Below, piece after piece: positions 43,416 to 52,625 of a stretch of DNA of 64,000 nt. Each line of letters begins with the position of its first letter. Position 1 is the first letter of the stretch. Origin of the DNA: DASRWI01 sp035654655. GTDB taxonomy: Bacteria; Bacteroidota; Ignavibacteria; Ignavibacteriales; Ignavibacteriaceae. Where the stretch lies: the NCBI GenBank assembly GCA_035654655.1, contig DASRWI010000021.1, forward strand, positions 1-64,000, given 5' to 3'. The notes under the pieces are model-generated. The model was not told where the DNA came from. It did not search any database and saw only the letters and a program-made list of their open reading frames with translations. Made by a program: the position numbers and the translations under genes.

Positions 43416-43512
43416 AATGGCTCAATTATTGAATTTTATTATAAAGTAAACTATTTTGCACATTACTAAATAAAATTAAGATAAATTCATTTATAAACTT
43501 AATTATTTAGTA

Positions 43513-43577
43513 CTCCTTCCAGCACTAGTTTAAGGATAACAGCTTGAGGCAGGCGAAGTAAAAAACGATGTCTTAAA
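43513..43577 (+). promoter_or_regulatory. GC-richer structured leader of rpoD
   Basis: In the 182-nt gap before rpoD, a block from about 43513 is clearly less AT-rich than its surroundings. It can form a hairpin GCTTG-AGG-CAGGC (43542-43554), enclosed by TTTAAG (43529-43534) with CTTAAA (43572-43577). It could be an RNA leader or a small RNA. No known family is recognised and no good promoter was found in the gap. Confidence 0.3.
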
Positions 43578-43597
43578 GAATAATAAACAGGTGCTAA

Positions 43598-44452
43598 ATG
43601 AAAATTGCTAAACAGTTTACTTCCAGAGAAAGTCATTCTCTTGATAAATACTTCCAGGAAATCGGGAGGGTTAATTTATTAACGCCCGAACAGGAAGTTG
43701 AGCTTGCTTTAAAGATAAAAAAAGGTGACCACAAAGCTTTAGAAACTTTGACAACAGCTAATTTAAGATTTGTTGTTAGTGTCGCCAAGCAATATCAAAA
43801 CCAGGGTTTATCTTTAGGTGACTTGATTAATGAAGGTAATTTAGGATTAATTAAAGCTGCTGAAAGATTTGATGAAACCAGGGGCTTTAAGTTTATATCC
43901 TATGCTGTTTGGTGGATTAGACAAAGTATTCTACAGGCAATAGCTGAACAATCTCGTGTTGTAAGACTGCCTTTGAACAAGATTGGCGAGATTTCAAAAA
44001 TTGCAAGGGCTTACAACGAGCTTGAGCAGGAATTTGGAAGAGAACCAAAAGCAGAAGAGATTGCAGAGGTCTTAAAAGTTGAAGTGAACGATGTAGCAGA
44101 AGCTTTTAAGAATTTTGGATTTCATCTTTCTGTGGATGCTCCAATGGGAGCCAATGAAGATGGTAATTTGCTGGAAGTCCTTTCTGACGAAAAGGATCCG
44201 GCCCCCGATTTCGCTCTTATGAATGAATCTCTTAAGAACGAAATCAAACGTGTTCTTTCTACTTTGAATCACAAGGAAGCAGAAGTTATTAGATTATACT
44301 TCGGCTTAGATTCTGATAGACCATTTACTTTGGAAGATATCGGTGAAAGATTTAATCTTACAAGAGAACGCGTTAGGCAGATTAAAGAAAAAGCAATCAG
44401 AAGATTGAGGCATACATCGAGAAGTAACAAATTAAAAAACTATTTAGGATAA
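43598..44452 (+). CDS. rpoD: RNA polymerase primary sigma factor, short Bacteroidetes/Chlorobi type
   Basis: Group 1 sigma factor of 284 residues lacking region 1.1, as in Bacteroidetes. Region 1.2 starts at SLDKYFQEIGRVNLLTPEQE. Regions 2.1-2.4 include LRFVVSVAKQYQNQGLSLGDL and the promoter-melting YAVWWIRQSI at 102-111. Region 4.2 helix-turn-helix spans about 244-270 (LEDIGERFNLTRERVRQIKEKAIRRL by position). This matches the TTG-N20-TAnnTTTG promoters found in the window. An AGGTG site precedes the ATG. Confidence 0.96.
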   Translation: MKIAKQFTSRESHSLDKYFQEIGRVNLLTPEQEVELALKIKKGDHKALETLTTANLRFVVSVAKQYQNQGLSLGDLINEGNLGLIKAAERFDETRGFKFISYAVWWIRQSILQAIAEQSRVVRLPLNKIGEISKIARAYNELEQEFGREPKAEEIAEVLKVEVNDVAEAFKNFGFHLSVDAPMGANEDGNLLEVLSDEKDPAPDFALMNESLKNEIKRVLSTLNHKEAEVIRLYFGLDSDRPFTLEDIGERFNLTRERVRQIKEKAIRRLRHTSRSNKLKNYLG

Positions 44453-44457
44453 ACTGA

Positions 44458-45186
44458 ATGAAACATCTTTCCTTTTTGATAATAGCTGCTTTGCTATTTG
44501 GAGGATGTTCTTCTTTTTCTACGATTCGTTATAATGAAACAAGGGATGTGAAAAAAGAAGAACAGCCTGTTAAACAAGTAGTTAGCAGCAACAAAAAAAA
44601 TGAACAAACAAAAAATGTAAGGGGTGATTATAAATTAGACAAAGAAGAGTTACAGACTCTTGGACATCTGGATTCAACCAGTTCTGAAAACACTTTATCT
44701 TTTCAGGACCAGGATGAAGATATGCCTGATGAAGAATCAGTGGACATTTCAAAATTCATGTCTAATCTAAATGAAAATGAAACAGGCGGATTAAGTAGTA
44801 ATGCACGTGACCGTGTATTAATGAAAGTTATTGAATACCTGAATACTCCATATAAATATGGTGGTACTACAAAATCCGGAATTGATTGCTCAGCTTTTAC
44901 ACAAACTGTATATAGTGATGCCTTATCTCTTCCTTTACTTAGAACTGCGCGAGACCAATATACCCAGGGACAGATTATTGTTGATAGAACTGAACTAAAA
45001 TTTGGTGATTTGGTGTTCTTTAATACACGTAGAGTAAAACCAGGTCATGTTGGTATTTATATAGGCAACAACTGTTTTGTACACGCCAGTTCCAAGCATG
45101 GAGTAATCGTTTCAACTTTGGATATGGATTATTATTCTGCACGGTTTATGGGAGGCAGAAGAATAACATCCCTCGCGATGAACTAA
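44458..45186 (+). CDS. NlpC/P60 family lipoprotein, peptidoglycan endopeptidase
   Basis: 242 residues with a lipoprotein signal peptide ending in LLFGGC (lipidated Cys17). A charged disordered linker runs to about 115. The C-terminal NlpC/P60 domain carries catalytic Cys144 in GIDCSAF, His197 in GHVGIYIG and a third polar residue, His209, in VHASS. It probably cleaves peptide cross-links of peptidoglycan at the envelope. It starts 5 nt after rpoD and ends before a terminator, so it may be co-expressed with the primary sigma factor. Confidence 0.9.
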   Translation: MKHLSFLIIAALLFGGCSSFSTIRYNETRDVKKEEQPVKQVVSSNKKNEQTKNVRGDYKLDKEELQTLGHLDSTSSENTLSFQDQDEDMPDEESVDISKFMSNLNENETGGLSSNARDRVLMKVIEYLNTPYKYGGTTKSGIDCSAFTQTVYSDALSLPLLRTARDQYTQGQIIVDRTELKFGDLVFFNTRRVKPGHVGIYIGNNCFVHASSKHGVIVSTLDMDYYSARFMGGRRITSLAMN

Positions 45187-45206
45187 AAACTGAATGATTT
45201 TAATTA

Positions 45207-45246
45207 AAATCCTCTTTTATGAAAATAGAAGAGGATTTTTTGTTTT
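45207..45246 (+). terminator. Rho-independent terminator after the rpoD-nlpC unit
   Basis: A 10-bp stem AAATCCTCTT (45207-45216) with AAGAGGATTT (45229-45238), then TTTGTTTT. Confidence 0.85.
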
Positions 45247-45313
45247 AAATAAGTCTCTATGTTTTTGTTAAATTAATCTCAAAAATTAAAATAGTTTATA
45301 ATAAATTGCTTAA

Positions 45314-47410
45314 ATGAACAAAATAATTAAATATAAACTTGAGAATGTAGATTGTACCTCCTGTGCTGCAAAAATTGAAAAAGGGTTGCTCAAGAAGGAT
45401 GGAGTAAAATATGCTGCTATTAATTTTAGCAATCTTACTCTTGAAACAGATTTGAATGACATTGAAGAAGTAAAAAGCACAATAAATAAAATTGAACCTG
45501 AAGTAGAAGTATATCCTTTTGAAGTAAAAAAAGTAGAATCTAAATTCAGTAAGAAAAAAGAAATTATTAAATTTTCATTAATTGTTCTTGTCTATTTAGC
45601 TGCTTTATGGTTAAATCATAATTATGGTAATGAGTCACAACCACCATATACAGGGAATAATCTTCTAATAAATATATTATTTATTTCAACTTACTTGTTT
45701 AGCGGGTGGGGAGTTCTTTCAAAAGCAGTTAAAAATATCTTTAAGGGCAATATCTTCGATGAAAACTTTTTAATGACAATTGCAACTTTAGGTGCTATCG
45801 CAATTAAAGCCATACCTGAAGCTGCTGCTGTGATGATATTCTATAATCTTGGTGAACTCTTCCAAAACATTGCAGTTAATAAAAGCAGAAGAGAAATTAA
45901 AAAGCTTATTGAAATCCGTCCAAATTATGCAAACTTAATTAAAGACAATGAAATATTTAAAGTAAATCCGGAAGAAGTAAAAATTGGAGATTTACTTTTA
46001 ATAAAACCCGGAGAGAGAATTCCTTTAGATGGAAAAATAAAAGAAGGTAAAACCTACATTGATACTTTTGCATTAACTGGGGAATCAATGCCTAAGTTTG
46101 TTCGAGAAGGGGATGATGTGCTTTCAGGTTCAATAAATAAAAATGCTGCAATAAAATTAAAAGCTTATAAAGTATTTTCTGAATCAACAGTTTCAAAAAT
46201 TTTAGAACTTGTTGAAAGTGCAACAAGCAAAAAAGCCGAGACTGAAAAATTTATAACTACCTTTGCCAGATACTATACTCCAGTTATTGTAGCTATAGCT
46301 TTTTTGATTGCAGTACTTCCTCCAATATTTACAGGAGGTTTATTCAGCGTTTGGATATATAGAGCTTTAGTTGTTCTTGTAGTTTCCTGCCCTTGTGCTT
46401 TAGTAATCAGTATTCCACTAGGTTACTTTGGAGGAATTGGAGGTTCATCAAGAAAAGGGATTCTTGTTAAAGGAAGCAATTATCTTGATGCACTTACTAA
46501 TGTAAAAACTATTGTTTTTGATAAAACAGGAACCCTGACAAAAGGTGTATTTAAATTAACTAAAATAGCTAGCAGTAATGGCTATGCTGATAAAGATATT
46601 TTATATTATGCTGCTTCCGTGGAGAAGAATTCAAATCATCCAATTGCTCAATCCATAGTTGAAGCTTATGAAGATAGTTTAGGAATTTCTAAAAACTTTC
46701 AAGAAGTTTTGGGATATGGAGTACAGGCAGAAGTTGATGGGAAAAACATTATTCTTGGCAATGATGCTTTTTTGCACAAGGAAAAAATTGAACATGATAT
46801 CTGCAAAGTTGATGGCTCAGTCGTATACGTTGTAATTAATAATGTTTATGCCGGGTATTTAATTATCAATGATGAATTAAAGGAAACATCTTTAAAAACA
46901 ATTAATGACTTAAAAGCAAGAAATATTAAAACAGTTATGCTAACGGGGGATAATGATTATACGGCAAAATCAGTTGCATCTCAATTGAATATTGATGAGG
47001 TGTATTCTGAGTTATTACCTGGAGATAAGGTAAATATCCTTGAAAAAATAATTTCACAAAAAAGAAAAAATGAAAAAGTTGCATTTGTAGGAGATGGAAT
47101 AAACGATGCTCCTGTAATAGCCAGAAGTGATGTTGGTTTTGCGATGGGCGGCCTTGGTTCCGATGCTGCAGTTGAAGCCGCAGATATTGTAATTATGGAG
47201 GATGAAATACACAAAATTCCTGAAGCATTAGATATTGCTATGAAGACCAGAAAAATAGTTTGGCAGAATATTGCATTTGCAATGGGAGTAAAGCTGGTAT
47301 TCATCTTACTTGGTATAATAGGAGTAGCCACAATGTGGGAAGCAGTCTTTGGTGATATGGGAGTGGCAATTATTGCAATTCTAAACTCAACTCGAATGTT
47401 GAAAGGATAA
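45314..47410 (+). CDS. Heavy-metal translocating P1B-type ATPase (Zn/Cd/Pb-like)
   Basis: Metal exporter of 698 residues. N-terminal HMA domain with C14-x2-C17 (VDCTSCAAK), the TGES phosphatase loop at 255-258, metal-transport motif CPC at 359-361 in VSCPCALVISIPLGYFGGIGG, phosphorylated Asp403 in DKTGTLT, the NHPIA nucleotide-binding motif and GDGINDAP. The CPCALVISIP context resembles CadA/ZntA-type Zn/Cd exporters better than copper pumps, which is an inference. No ArsR/MerR regulator is next to it. Confidence 0.9.
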   Translation: MNKIIKYKLENVDCTSCAAKIEKGLLKKDGVKYAAINFSNLTLETDLNDIEEVKSTINKIEPEVEVYPFEVKKVESKFSKKKEIIKFSLIVLVYLAALWLNHNYGNESQPPYTGNNLLINILFISTYLFSGWGVLSKAVKNIFKGNIFDENFLMTIATLGAIAIKAIPEAAAVMIFYNLGELFQNIAVNKSRREIKKLIEIRPNYANLIKDNEIFKVNPEEVKIGDLLLIKPGERIPLDGKIKEGKTYIDTFALTGESMPKFVREGDDVLSGSINKNAAIKLKAYKVFSESTVSKILELVESATSKKAETEKFITTFARYYTPVIVAIAFLIAVLPPIFTGGLFSVWIYRALVVLVVSCPCALVISIPLGYFGGIGGSSRKGILVKGSNYLDALTNVKTIVFDKTGTLTKGVFKLTKIASSNGYADKDILYYAASVEKNSNHPIAQSIVEAYEDSLGISKNFQEVLGYGVQAEVDGKNIILGNDAFLHKEKIEHDICKVDGSVVYVVINNVYAGYLIINDELKETSLKTINDLKARNIKTVMLTGDNDYTAKSVASQLNIDEVYSELLPGDKVNILEKIISQKRKNEKVAFVGDGINDAPVIARSDVGFAMGGLGSDAAVEAADIVIMEDEIHKIPEALDIAMKTRKIVWQNIAFAMGVKLVFILLGIIGVATMWEAVFGDMGVAIIAILNSTRMLKG

Positions 47411-47434
47411 AAAGATTTGATGAAGTACAAGCAA

Positions 47435-47584
47435 CCCATAACTAAAGTCATGGGACAGAAAATTAAATCAACTTCATTAAATATCCAACAACTTCAGTTG
47501 TGGGTAAAAAAGAAATAACATCAACGACGACTTAAGTCGTCAGGAAGAGGTGAAGTACAAGCTACCCATAACTTTAGTTATGGG
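47435..47584. repeat. Cluster of four REP-like palindromes
   Basis: CCCATAACTAAAGTCATGGG at 47435-47454, CCAACAACTTCAGTTGTGGG at 47485-47504 (opposite orientation), the perfect ACGACTTAAGTCGT at 47527-47540, and CCCATAACTTTAGTTATGGG at 47565-47584. In the last copy both arms differ from the 5729 copy yet still pair over 9 bp. The phrase GAAGTACAAGC precedes the first and last copy, so the pair probably duplicated as a unit. Confidence 0.8.
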
Positions 47585-47610
47585 ATAAAATGAGGTAGTC
47601 AACTATTCGC

Positions 47611-47691
47611 AGCTGCATCTCGATACATTTTTCTCGTAGAACTCGAAAAACACTCGATGAACCGCTGCTTGTACGCAATGACATCAAGAGC
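47611..47691. repeat. Second intergenic repeat family (CATCTCGATAC type), copy 1
   Basis: Imperfect inverted repeat: CATCTCGATAC and TTTTTCTCG on the left, CTCGAAAAAC and ACTCGATGAACC on the right, then GCTTGTACGCAATGACATC. The same words (GCATCTCGATAC, ACTCGATGAACC) recur at 60497-60622. Confidence 0.7.
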
Positions 47692-47723
47692 AAAAAAAAA
47701 GCGAACCGAAGTTCGCTTTTTTT
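47692..47723 (-). terminator. Terminator of nrdJ, usable from both sides
   Basis: Stem GCGAAC (47701-47706) with GTTCGC (47711-47716), a CGAA tetraloop, flanked by nine A residues on the left and seven T residues on the right. It can end nrdJ on the minus strand and, in mirror image, transcripts from the left. Confidence 0.9.
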
Positions 47724-47739
47724 AATTTATATTTTTATA

Positions 47740-50700
47740 TCAACTGCATCCTGAGGTAGAACCGCAAGTCATACATTTCAAACAAGTTCCGTTTCGAACC
47801 ATAGTTAAGCTTTGGCATTCTGAACATACATCTCCAGTATAACCTTTTTCAATTGCCTGTTTTACTTTGTTGTTCAATGAACTTTTTGAAAGAGTAACAG
47901 GATTACTTCTTTTATCTTCTGTCAAAATTGAAACCGGAGGCTGTTCAGTATCAAGAACGAATATTCTTTCACTTACAACTTCTTCACTCTCAAATTCAGG
48001 TTCAATCTTTTTAATCATTGGATTTTTATTCTTAATGCTATTAGGATCAACATGTGCTAAATCGTTTCTTCCTAAATAACTTACGGCTAACTCTCTAAAG
48101 ATATAATCGATAACAGATGTTGCCATTTTAATTTTTTCATTACCCATCACAATACCGCTTGGTTCAAAACGAGTAAATACAAATGCATCTACAAATTCTT
48201 CAAGAGGTACACCATGCTGTAATCCTAACGAAATTGAAATAGCAAAGCAGTTTAACAAGCTTCTAAAAGCTGCACCTTCTCTGTGCATGTCTATGAAGAT
48301 TTCACCGAGCTGACCATTATCATATTCGCCTGTACGAATATAAACTGATTGACCATTGATTTTTGCTTTTTGCGTATAACCGCTTCTTCTATCCGGAAGT
48401 CTTCTTCTCTTAGCAATATATCTATGGATGATTCTTTCAGCCACTTTAACAATGTCATTGTTTTCTTTTTCTTCAATCAATGCTTCAAGTTCTTCTTCGC
48501 TTATTGAATTCAATGGCTGTGAAAGTTTTGAACCATCTCTATAAAGTGCATTAGCTTTAATACCAACTTTCCAGGATTGCATATAAGCTTCTTTTACATC
48601 GTCAATTGAAGCTTGATTAGGAAGGTTGATTGTCTTGCTTATTGCACCGGAAATAAATGGCTGAGCAGCTGCCATCATTTTGATATGTGCAGAAGAACGG
48701 ATAAATCTTGTTCCTTTTTTCCCGCATTTATTAGCGCAATCAAAAACAGGGTAGTGCTCAATCTTTAAGAATGGAGAACCTTCAATTGTCATTGTTCCGC
48801 ATACATAATCGTTTGCAGTTGCAATTTCCATCTTAGAAAAACCTAAAAAAGTAAGAAGATTAAAATCAAAAGAATCCATTTCTTCTTCACTTACACCCAA
48901 TTTCTTTGATAAGAAATCAACACCCAAAGTCCATTTGTTAAAAGCAAAATTCATATCGAATACTGAAGGTAATGTCTTATCAAGTTTAGCAATAATTTCT
49001 TCAGTAAATCCTTTTGCTTTTAATGATTCATGGTTAATGTAAGGACAGCCTTCTAAAGTACCTGAGCCTTTAGCATATCTTACAATTTCATTGATTTGGT
49101 CTTTGTTGTAGCCTAATCTTTCAAGTGCAGGAGGAATAGATTGGTTGATAATCTTAAAGTATCCACCACCAGCTAATTTCTTGAATTTAACCAAAGCAAA
49201 ATCAGGTTCAACTCCGGTTGTATCGCAATCCATTACCAGTCCTATTGTGCCTGTAGGAGCTATTACAGTAACCTGAGCGTTTCTAAAACCATACTTGGAA
49301 CCTAATTCAATAGCTTTGTCTGCATCCTCTCTGGCAGCCCTTAAAAGGTCACTGGGGCAATGTTTAGGATTAATACCAACAGGAAAAATTGACAATCCTT
49401 CATACTCTTCAGTAGGAACATTATAAGCAGCTCTACGATGGTTTCTTACCACGCGTAGCATATGTTCTTTGTTCTTTTCGTATTTAGAGAAAGGACCATG
49501 TTCCTTAGCCATTTCAGCAGAAGCTGCATATGCATTCATATGCATTATAGCAGTAATAGCACCGCATATAGCGAAAGCTTCATTGCTGTCATATGGAATT
49601 CCCTGAAGCATTAACAATGAACCAAGATTAGCGTAACCTAATCCTAAAGTTCTAAAATCATAACTTAACTGTGCAATTTCTTTGCTTGGGAATTGTGCCA
49701 TCAATACACTTATTTCAAGAACGATAGTCCAAAGTTTTGACGCATAACGGAATGATTCAATATCAAATTCGTGAGTATCAATGTTATAGAATTTGACCAA
49801 GTTTAAAGATGCAAGATTGCAGGCAGTATCATCAAGGAACATATACTCGCTGCAAGGATTAGATGCTCTAATCTCTCCATCTTCAGGACAAGTATGCCAT
49901 TCATTAATGGTAGTATGAAATTGAATACCAGGGTCAGCAACTGACCACGCAGAGTAAGCAATTTCATTCCAAAGGTCATTAGCTTTAATTGTCTTCCAAG
50001 CCTTTGGTTCTCTTCCTTCTTCAGCAGCTTTTTTCTTTTCGATTCTCCAATATAAATTCCATTCGCTGTCAGTTAAAACAGCATTCATAAATTTATTATC
50101 AATTCTTACTGAGTTGTTGGAGTTTTGTCCGCTCACTGTTGCATAAGAATCTGAATTCCAATCAACATCAAGAACTGGAAATTCTATTGAACGATAACCC
50201 TGCTTAGCTAATTGAATTACGCGTTCGATATAATTGTTTGGTACGCTTGATTTTCTTGCTTCAAGAACTGCATGTTTTAATTTTTTATTTGCCTGTTTAT
50301 TGAATCTGTCATTTTCAGGATGTTCATCATAACAAGCTTTCATAATTGCATTTAAATGATAGTTGCAGATTTTTGAACCTGCAACAAGAGCAGCAACTTT
50401 TGATTCTTCGGTAACTTTCCAATTTACAAATTCTTCAATATCAGGATGGTCTAAATCCAAGGTAACCATTTTAGCAGCACGTCTTGTTGTACCACCTGAT
50501 TTAATTGCACCCGCAGAACGGTCACCAATCTTTAAGAATGACATTAATCCTGATGAGCGTCCACCGCCGCTTAATGGTTCACTTGCACCACGAAGATTTG
50601 AAAAGTTTGACCCTGTACCTGAACCATATTTAAATAATCTTGCTTCACGAACCCAAAGATCCATAATTCCGCCTTCATTAACCAAATCATCTTTAACTGA

Positions 50701-51306
50701 TTGAATGAAGCAGGCATGAGGTTGAGGATGTGAATATGCATCTGTTCCTGCTGTTAGTTCTCCTGTTTTATAATCAACATAATAATGACCTTGAGAAGGA
50801 CCGGTAATACCATAAGCCCAATTTAAACCTGTGTTAAACCATTGTGGACTATTAGGTGCAGACATTTGATTGGCAAGCATATACATCATTTCATCATAAA
50901 AAGCTTTTGCATCTTCTTCAGTATCAAAGTAGTTTGCATTCCAACCCCAGTATGTCCAGCATCCTGCTAAACGATGAAATACCTGGCGCGAATCATATTC
51001 AGAATAATGTCTTTCTTTTTCAGGAAGTTGTTCTAATTTTTCTGAATCTGCTTTAGATGACTGCAGCCACAAAGGTACATTTTTCTCTTTTACTTTCTTT
51101 AATACTTTAGGAACTCCTGCTTTACGAAAATATTTTTGTGCAACAATATCAGTTGCGACTTGAGACCAGAAAGAAGGTACTAAAACATCTTCCATTTTGA
51201 ATACTATAGAGCCATCCGGATTTTTAATTTCCGATGTTCTTTTAACGAATTCAAAAGATGATAATGGATCTTTTCCTGCCTCAGTAAAATGTCTTTGTAT
51301 ATGCAT
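47740..51306 (-). CDS. nrdJ: Adenosylcobalamin-dependent (class II) ribonucleotide reductase
   Basis: Reduces ribonucleotides using a cobalamin-generated thiyl radical. Catalytic residues: C485 with E487 in NPCSE (radical Cys and general acid/base) and C496, 11 residues later as in other class II enzymes; C199 in PHACFIQS pairs with it as reductant. 1188 residues, the long NrdJ form. The C-terminus has a Cys-rich tail (CSEC, CLKCMTC and a final GCS) expected to form a zinc ribbon and relay electrons. A GGGAG site precedes the ATG. Class II enzymes work with or without oxygen. No class I or III enzyme is visible in the window. Confidence 0.96.
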   Translation of the reverse strand: MHIQRHFTEAGKDPLSSFEFVKRTSEIKNPDGSIVFKMEDVLVPSFWSQVATDIVAQKYFRKAGVPKVLKKVKEKNVPLWLQSSKADSEKLEQLPEKERHYSEYDSRQVFHRLAGCWTYWGWNANYFDTEEDAKAFYDEMMYMLANQMSAPNSPQWFNTGLNWAYGITGPSQGHYYVDYKTGELTAGTDAYSHPQPHACFIQSVKDDLVNEGGIMDLWVREARLFKYGSGTGSNFSNLRGASEPLSGGGRSSGLMSFLKIGDRSAGAIKSGGTTRRAAKMVTLDLDHPDIEEFVNWKVTEESKVAALVAGSKICNYHLNAIMKACYDEHPENDRFNKQANKKLKHAVLEARKSSVPNNYIERVIQLAKQGYRSIEFPVLDVDWNSDSYATVSGQNSNNSVRIDNKFMNAVLTDSEWNLYWRIEKKKAAEEGREPKAWKTIKANDLWNEIAYSAWSVADPGIQFHTTINEWHTCPEDGEIRASNPCSEYMFLDDTACNLASLNLVKFYNIDTHEFDIESFRYASKLWTIVLEISVLMAQFPSKEIAQLSYDFRTLGLGYANLGSLLMLQGIPYDSNEAFAICGAITAIMHMNAYAASAEMAKEHGPFSKYEKNKEHMLRVVRNHRRAAYNVPTEEYEGLSIFPVGINPKHCPSDLLRAAREDADKAIELGSKYGFRNAQVTVIAPTGTIGLVMDCDTTGVEPDFALVKFKKLAGGGYFKIINQSIPPALERLGYNKDQINEIVRYAKGSGTLEGCPYINHESLKAKGFTEEIIAKLDKTLPSVFDMNFAFNKWTLGVDFLSKKLGVSEEEMDSFDFNLLTFLGFSKMEIATANDYVCGTMTIEGSPFLKIEHYPVFDCANKCGKKGTRFIRSSAHIKMMAAAQPFISGAISKTINLPNQASIDDVKEAYMQSWKVGIKANALYRDGSKLSQPLNSISEEELEALIEEKENNDIVKVAERIIHRYIAKRRRLPDRRSGYTQKAKINGQSVYIRTGEYDNGQLGEIFIDMHREGAAFRSLLNCFAISISLGLQHGVPLEEFVDAFVFTRFEPSGIVMGNEKIKMATSVIDYIFRELAVSYLGRNDLAHVDPNSIKNKNPMIKKIEPEFESEEVVSERIFVLDTEQPPVSILTEDKRSNPVTLSKSSLNNKVKQAIEKGYTGDVCSECQSLTMVRNGTCLKCMTCGSTSGCS

Positions 51307-51407
51307 TTAAACTCCCGATAACCTAATTAAAATTTTTATTTAACTTATTCAAATAATATTTAAAATTCTATAAATTTTTTGTGAGCAAACTGTCGTAAAG
51401 GATTATA

Positions 51408-51439
51408 CAAGTTTAGATTAATTAAAAACAAAATACAAA
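51408..51439 (-). promoter_or_regulatory. Predicted promoter of nrdJ
   Basis: Read on the minus strand: TTTG (51439-51436), 20 nt, then TAAACTTG (51415-51408), one mismatch to TAnnTTTG. This leaves a leader of about 95 nt before the nrdJ start at 51306. Confidence 0.45.
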
Positions 51440-51707
51440 TTAAATTTCAATATTATTTTTTTCAAAACGCTTGTATTTAAAAAAAAATTATTTAAGCAAA
51501 ACAGCAAATAAATTGTCAAAGAGATCATTATCATTTTACACAAAATTGAAGGAGAAAGTTGCAGTTTTTAAGTGCAAAAAAAAAGAATATAATAATTCTT
51601 CACCAATTATCTCAATTATTCAACCATTCATAAAATTTTAATACATCATTAACTATTTTTATTTAATTTGATTACTGATAAATTTCCTATTATTTAAAGG
51701 ATACTCA
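51440..51707. other. AT-rich divergent intergenic region, no gene seen
   Basis: The 401-nt gap between the divergent nrdJ and ABC-transporter genes holds, apart from the predicted nrdJ promoter, very AT-rich sequence without ORFs or strong hairpins. No NrdR-box pair and no cobalamin-riboswitch core were recognised by eye. AAAGGATACTCA before 51708 is the ribosome-binding site of the ABC gene. Confidence 0.5.
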
Positions 51708-52625
51708 TTGAGCGAACCTATTATTGAAGTTAAAGGACTTAACAAAAAATTCAAAAGTCTTCACGCTGTAAATAACCTTGATTTAACAGTTTACCGCGGT
51801 GATGTATTTGGATTTTTAGGTCCTAATGGAGCAGGTAAAAGCACTACCATAAGAATGCTTCTTACTCTTATTTCTCCTAACTCAGGCAACATAAAAATCT
51901 TTGGCAAAGAGCTTAAAAAGAATCGACTTGAGATTCTTACTAACATAGGTGCCATTGTTGAAAAACCTGATTTCTATGGCTACTTGTCTGCCTATAAAAA
52001 CCTTGAAATATTAGGCAAAATATCCGGTAGAGAAATTTCTAAAAACCGTATAATGGAAGTGCTGGAGTTAGTTGGATTAGAGAAAAGATTTAAGAGTAAA
52101 GTTAAAACTTATTCGCATGGAATGAAACAGCGTTTAGGTCTTGCTCAGGCATTGTTGCATAATCCCGATTTAATTATTCTCGATGAACCTACTACAGGAC
52201 TTGACCCTCAAGGTATGAAGGAAATACGTGACTTAATTATAAATCTTAGCAAAGAGCAAAACAAAACAGTTTTCCTTTCTTCGCATATTCTTTATGAAGT
52301 CGAATTAGTTGCAACAAGAATGGTTATCATTAATAAAGGACAAGCTAAAGTTGAAGGAAATGTTCAGGACTTACTTAACAGTAATCAGCTTAGAGTAAAT
52401 TTCAGAGTAGATGATGTGGAAAAATCAAAATCACTATTGTCGACTACTAAATGGAATAATGATATAAATTCTATTACACCTAATGAAATAATTTTTAATC
52501 TTAATCCTGAAGAGATTCCATTAATAAATAAAATGCTCGTTGAAAATAATGTTAATGTTAGTTCAATAGTGCCTACACGTTCTCTTGAAGAATATTTTTT
52601 GAATATAACTGAAAAGGAATCCTGA
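51708..52625 (+). CDS. ABC transporter ATP-binding protein (ABC-2 type)
   Basis: ATPase of 305 residues. Walker A GPNGAGKS at 38-45, signature SHGMKQRLG at 136-144, Walker B LIILDE at 155-160, H-loop His193. The C-terminal about 80 residues form the accessory region usual in CcmA/NatA-like proteins. Start TTG at 51708 after AAAGGA. Its stop overlaps the next start (TGATG), so it is coupled to the permease. Substrate unknown. Confidence 0.93.
   Translation: MSEPIIEVKGLNKKFKSLHAVNNLDLTVYRGDVFGFLGPNGAGKSTTIRMLLTLISPNSGNIKIFGKELKKNRLEILTNIGAIVEKPDFYGYLSAYKNLEILGKISGREISKNRIMEVLELVGLEKRFKSKVKTYSHGMKQRLGLAQALLHNPDLIILDEPTTGLDPQGMKEIRDLIINLSKEQNKTVFLSSHILYEVELVATRMVIINKGQAKVEGNVQDLLNSNQLRVNFRVDDVEKSKSLLSTTKWNNDINSITPNEIIFNLNPEEIPLINKMLVENNVNVSSIVPTRSLEEYFLNITEKES

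Noticed and set aside
46981..47451. 156-residue minus-strand ORF at the P-type ATPase end
   Set aside because: Shadow of the ATPase gene; low-complexity Ser/Ile-rich translation without recognisable motifs.
51307..51540. Cobalamin riboswitch or NrdR box upstream of nrdJ
   Set aside because: Looked for because nrdJ is B12-dependent, but neither a B12-box-like core nor a pair of NrdR palindromes could be recognised by eye. A covariance-model search would be decisive.
51526..51542. Fur-like box (ATCATTATCATTTTAC)
   Set aside because: It resembles half of a Fur site only; in such AT-rich DNA the match is expected by chance, and neighbouring genes give no iron context.
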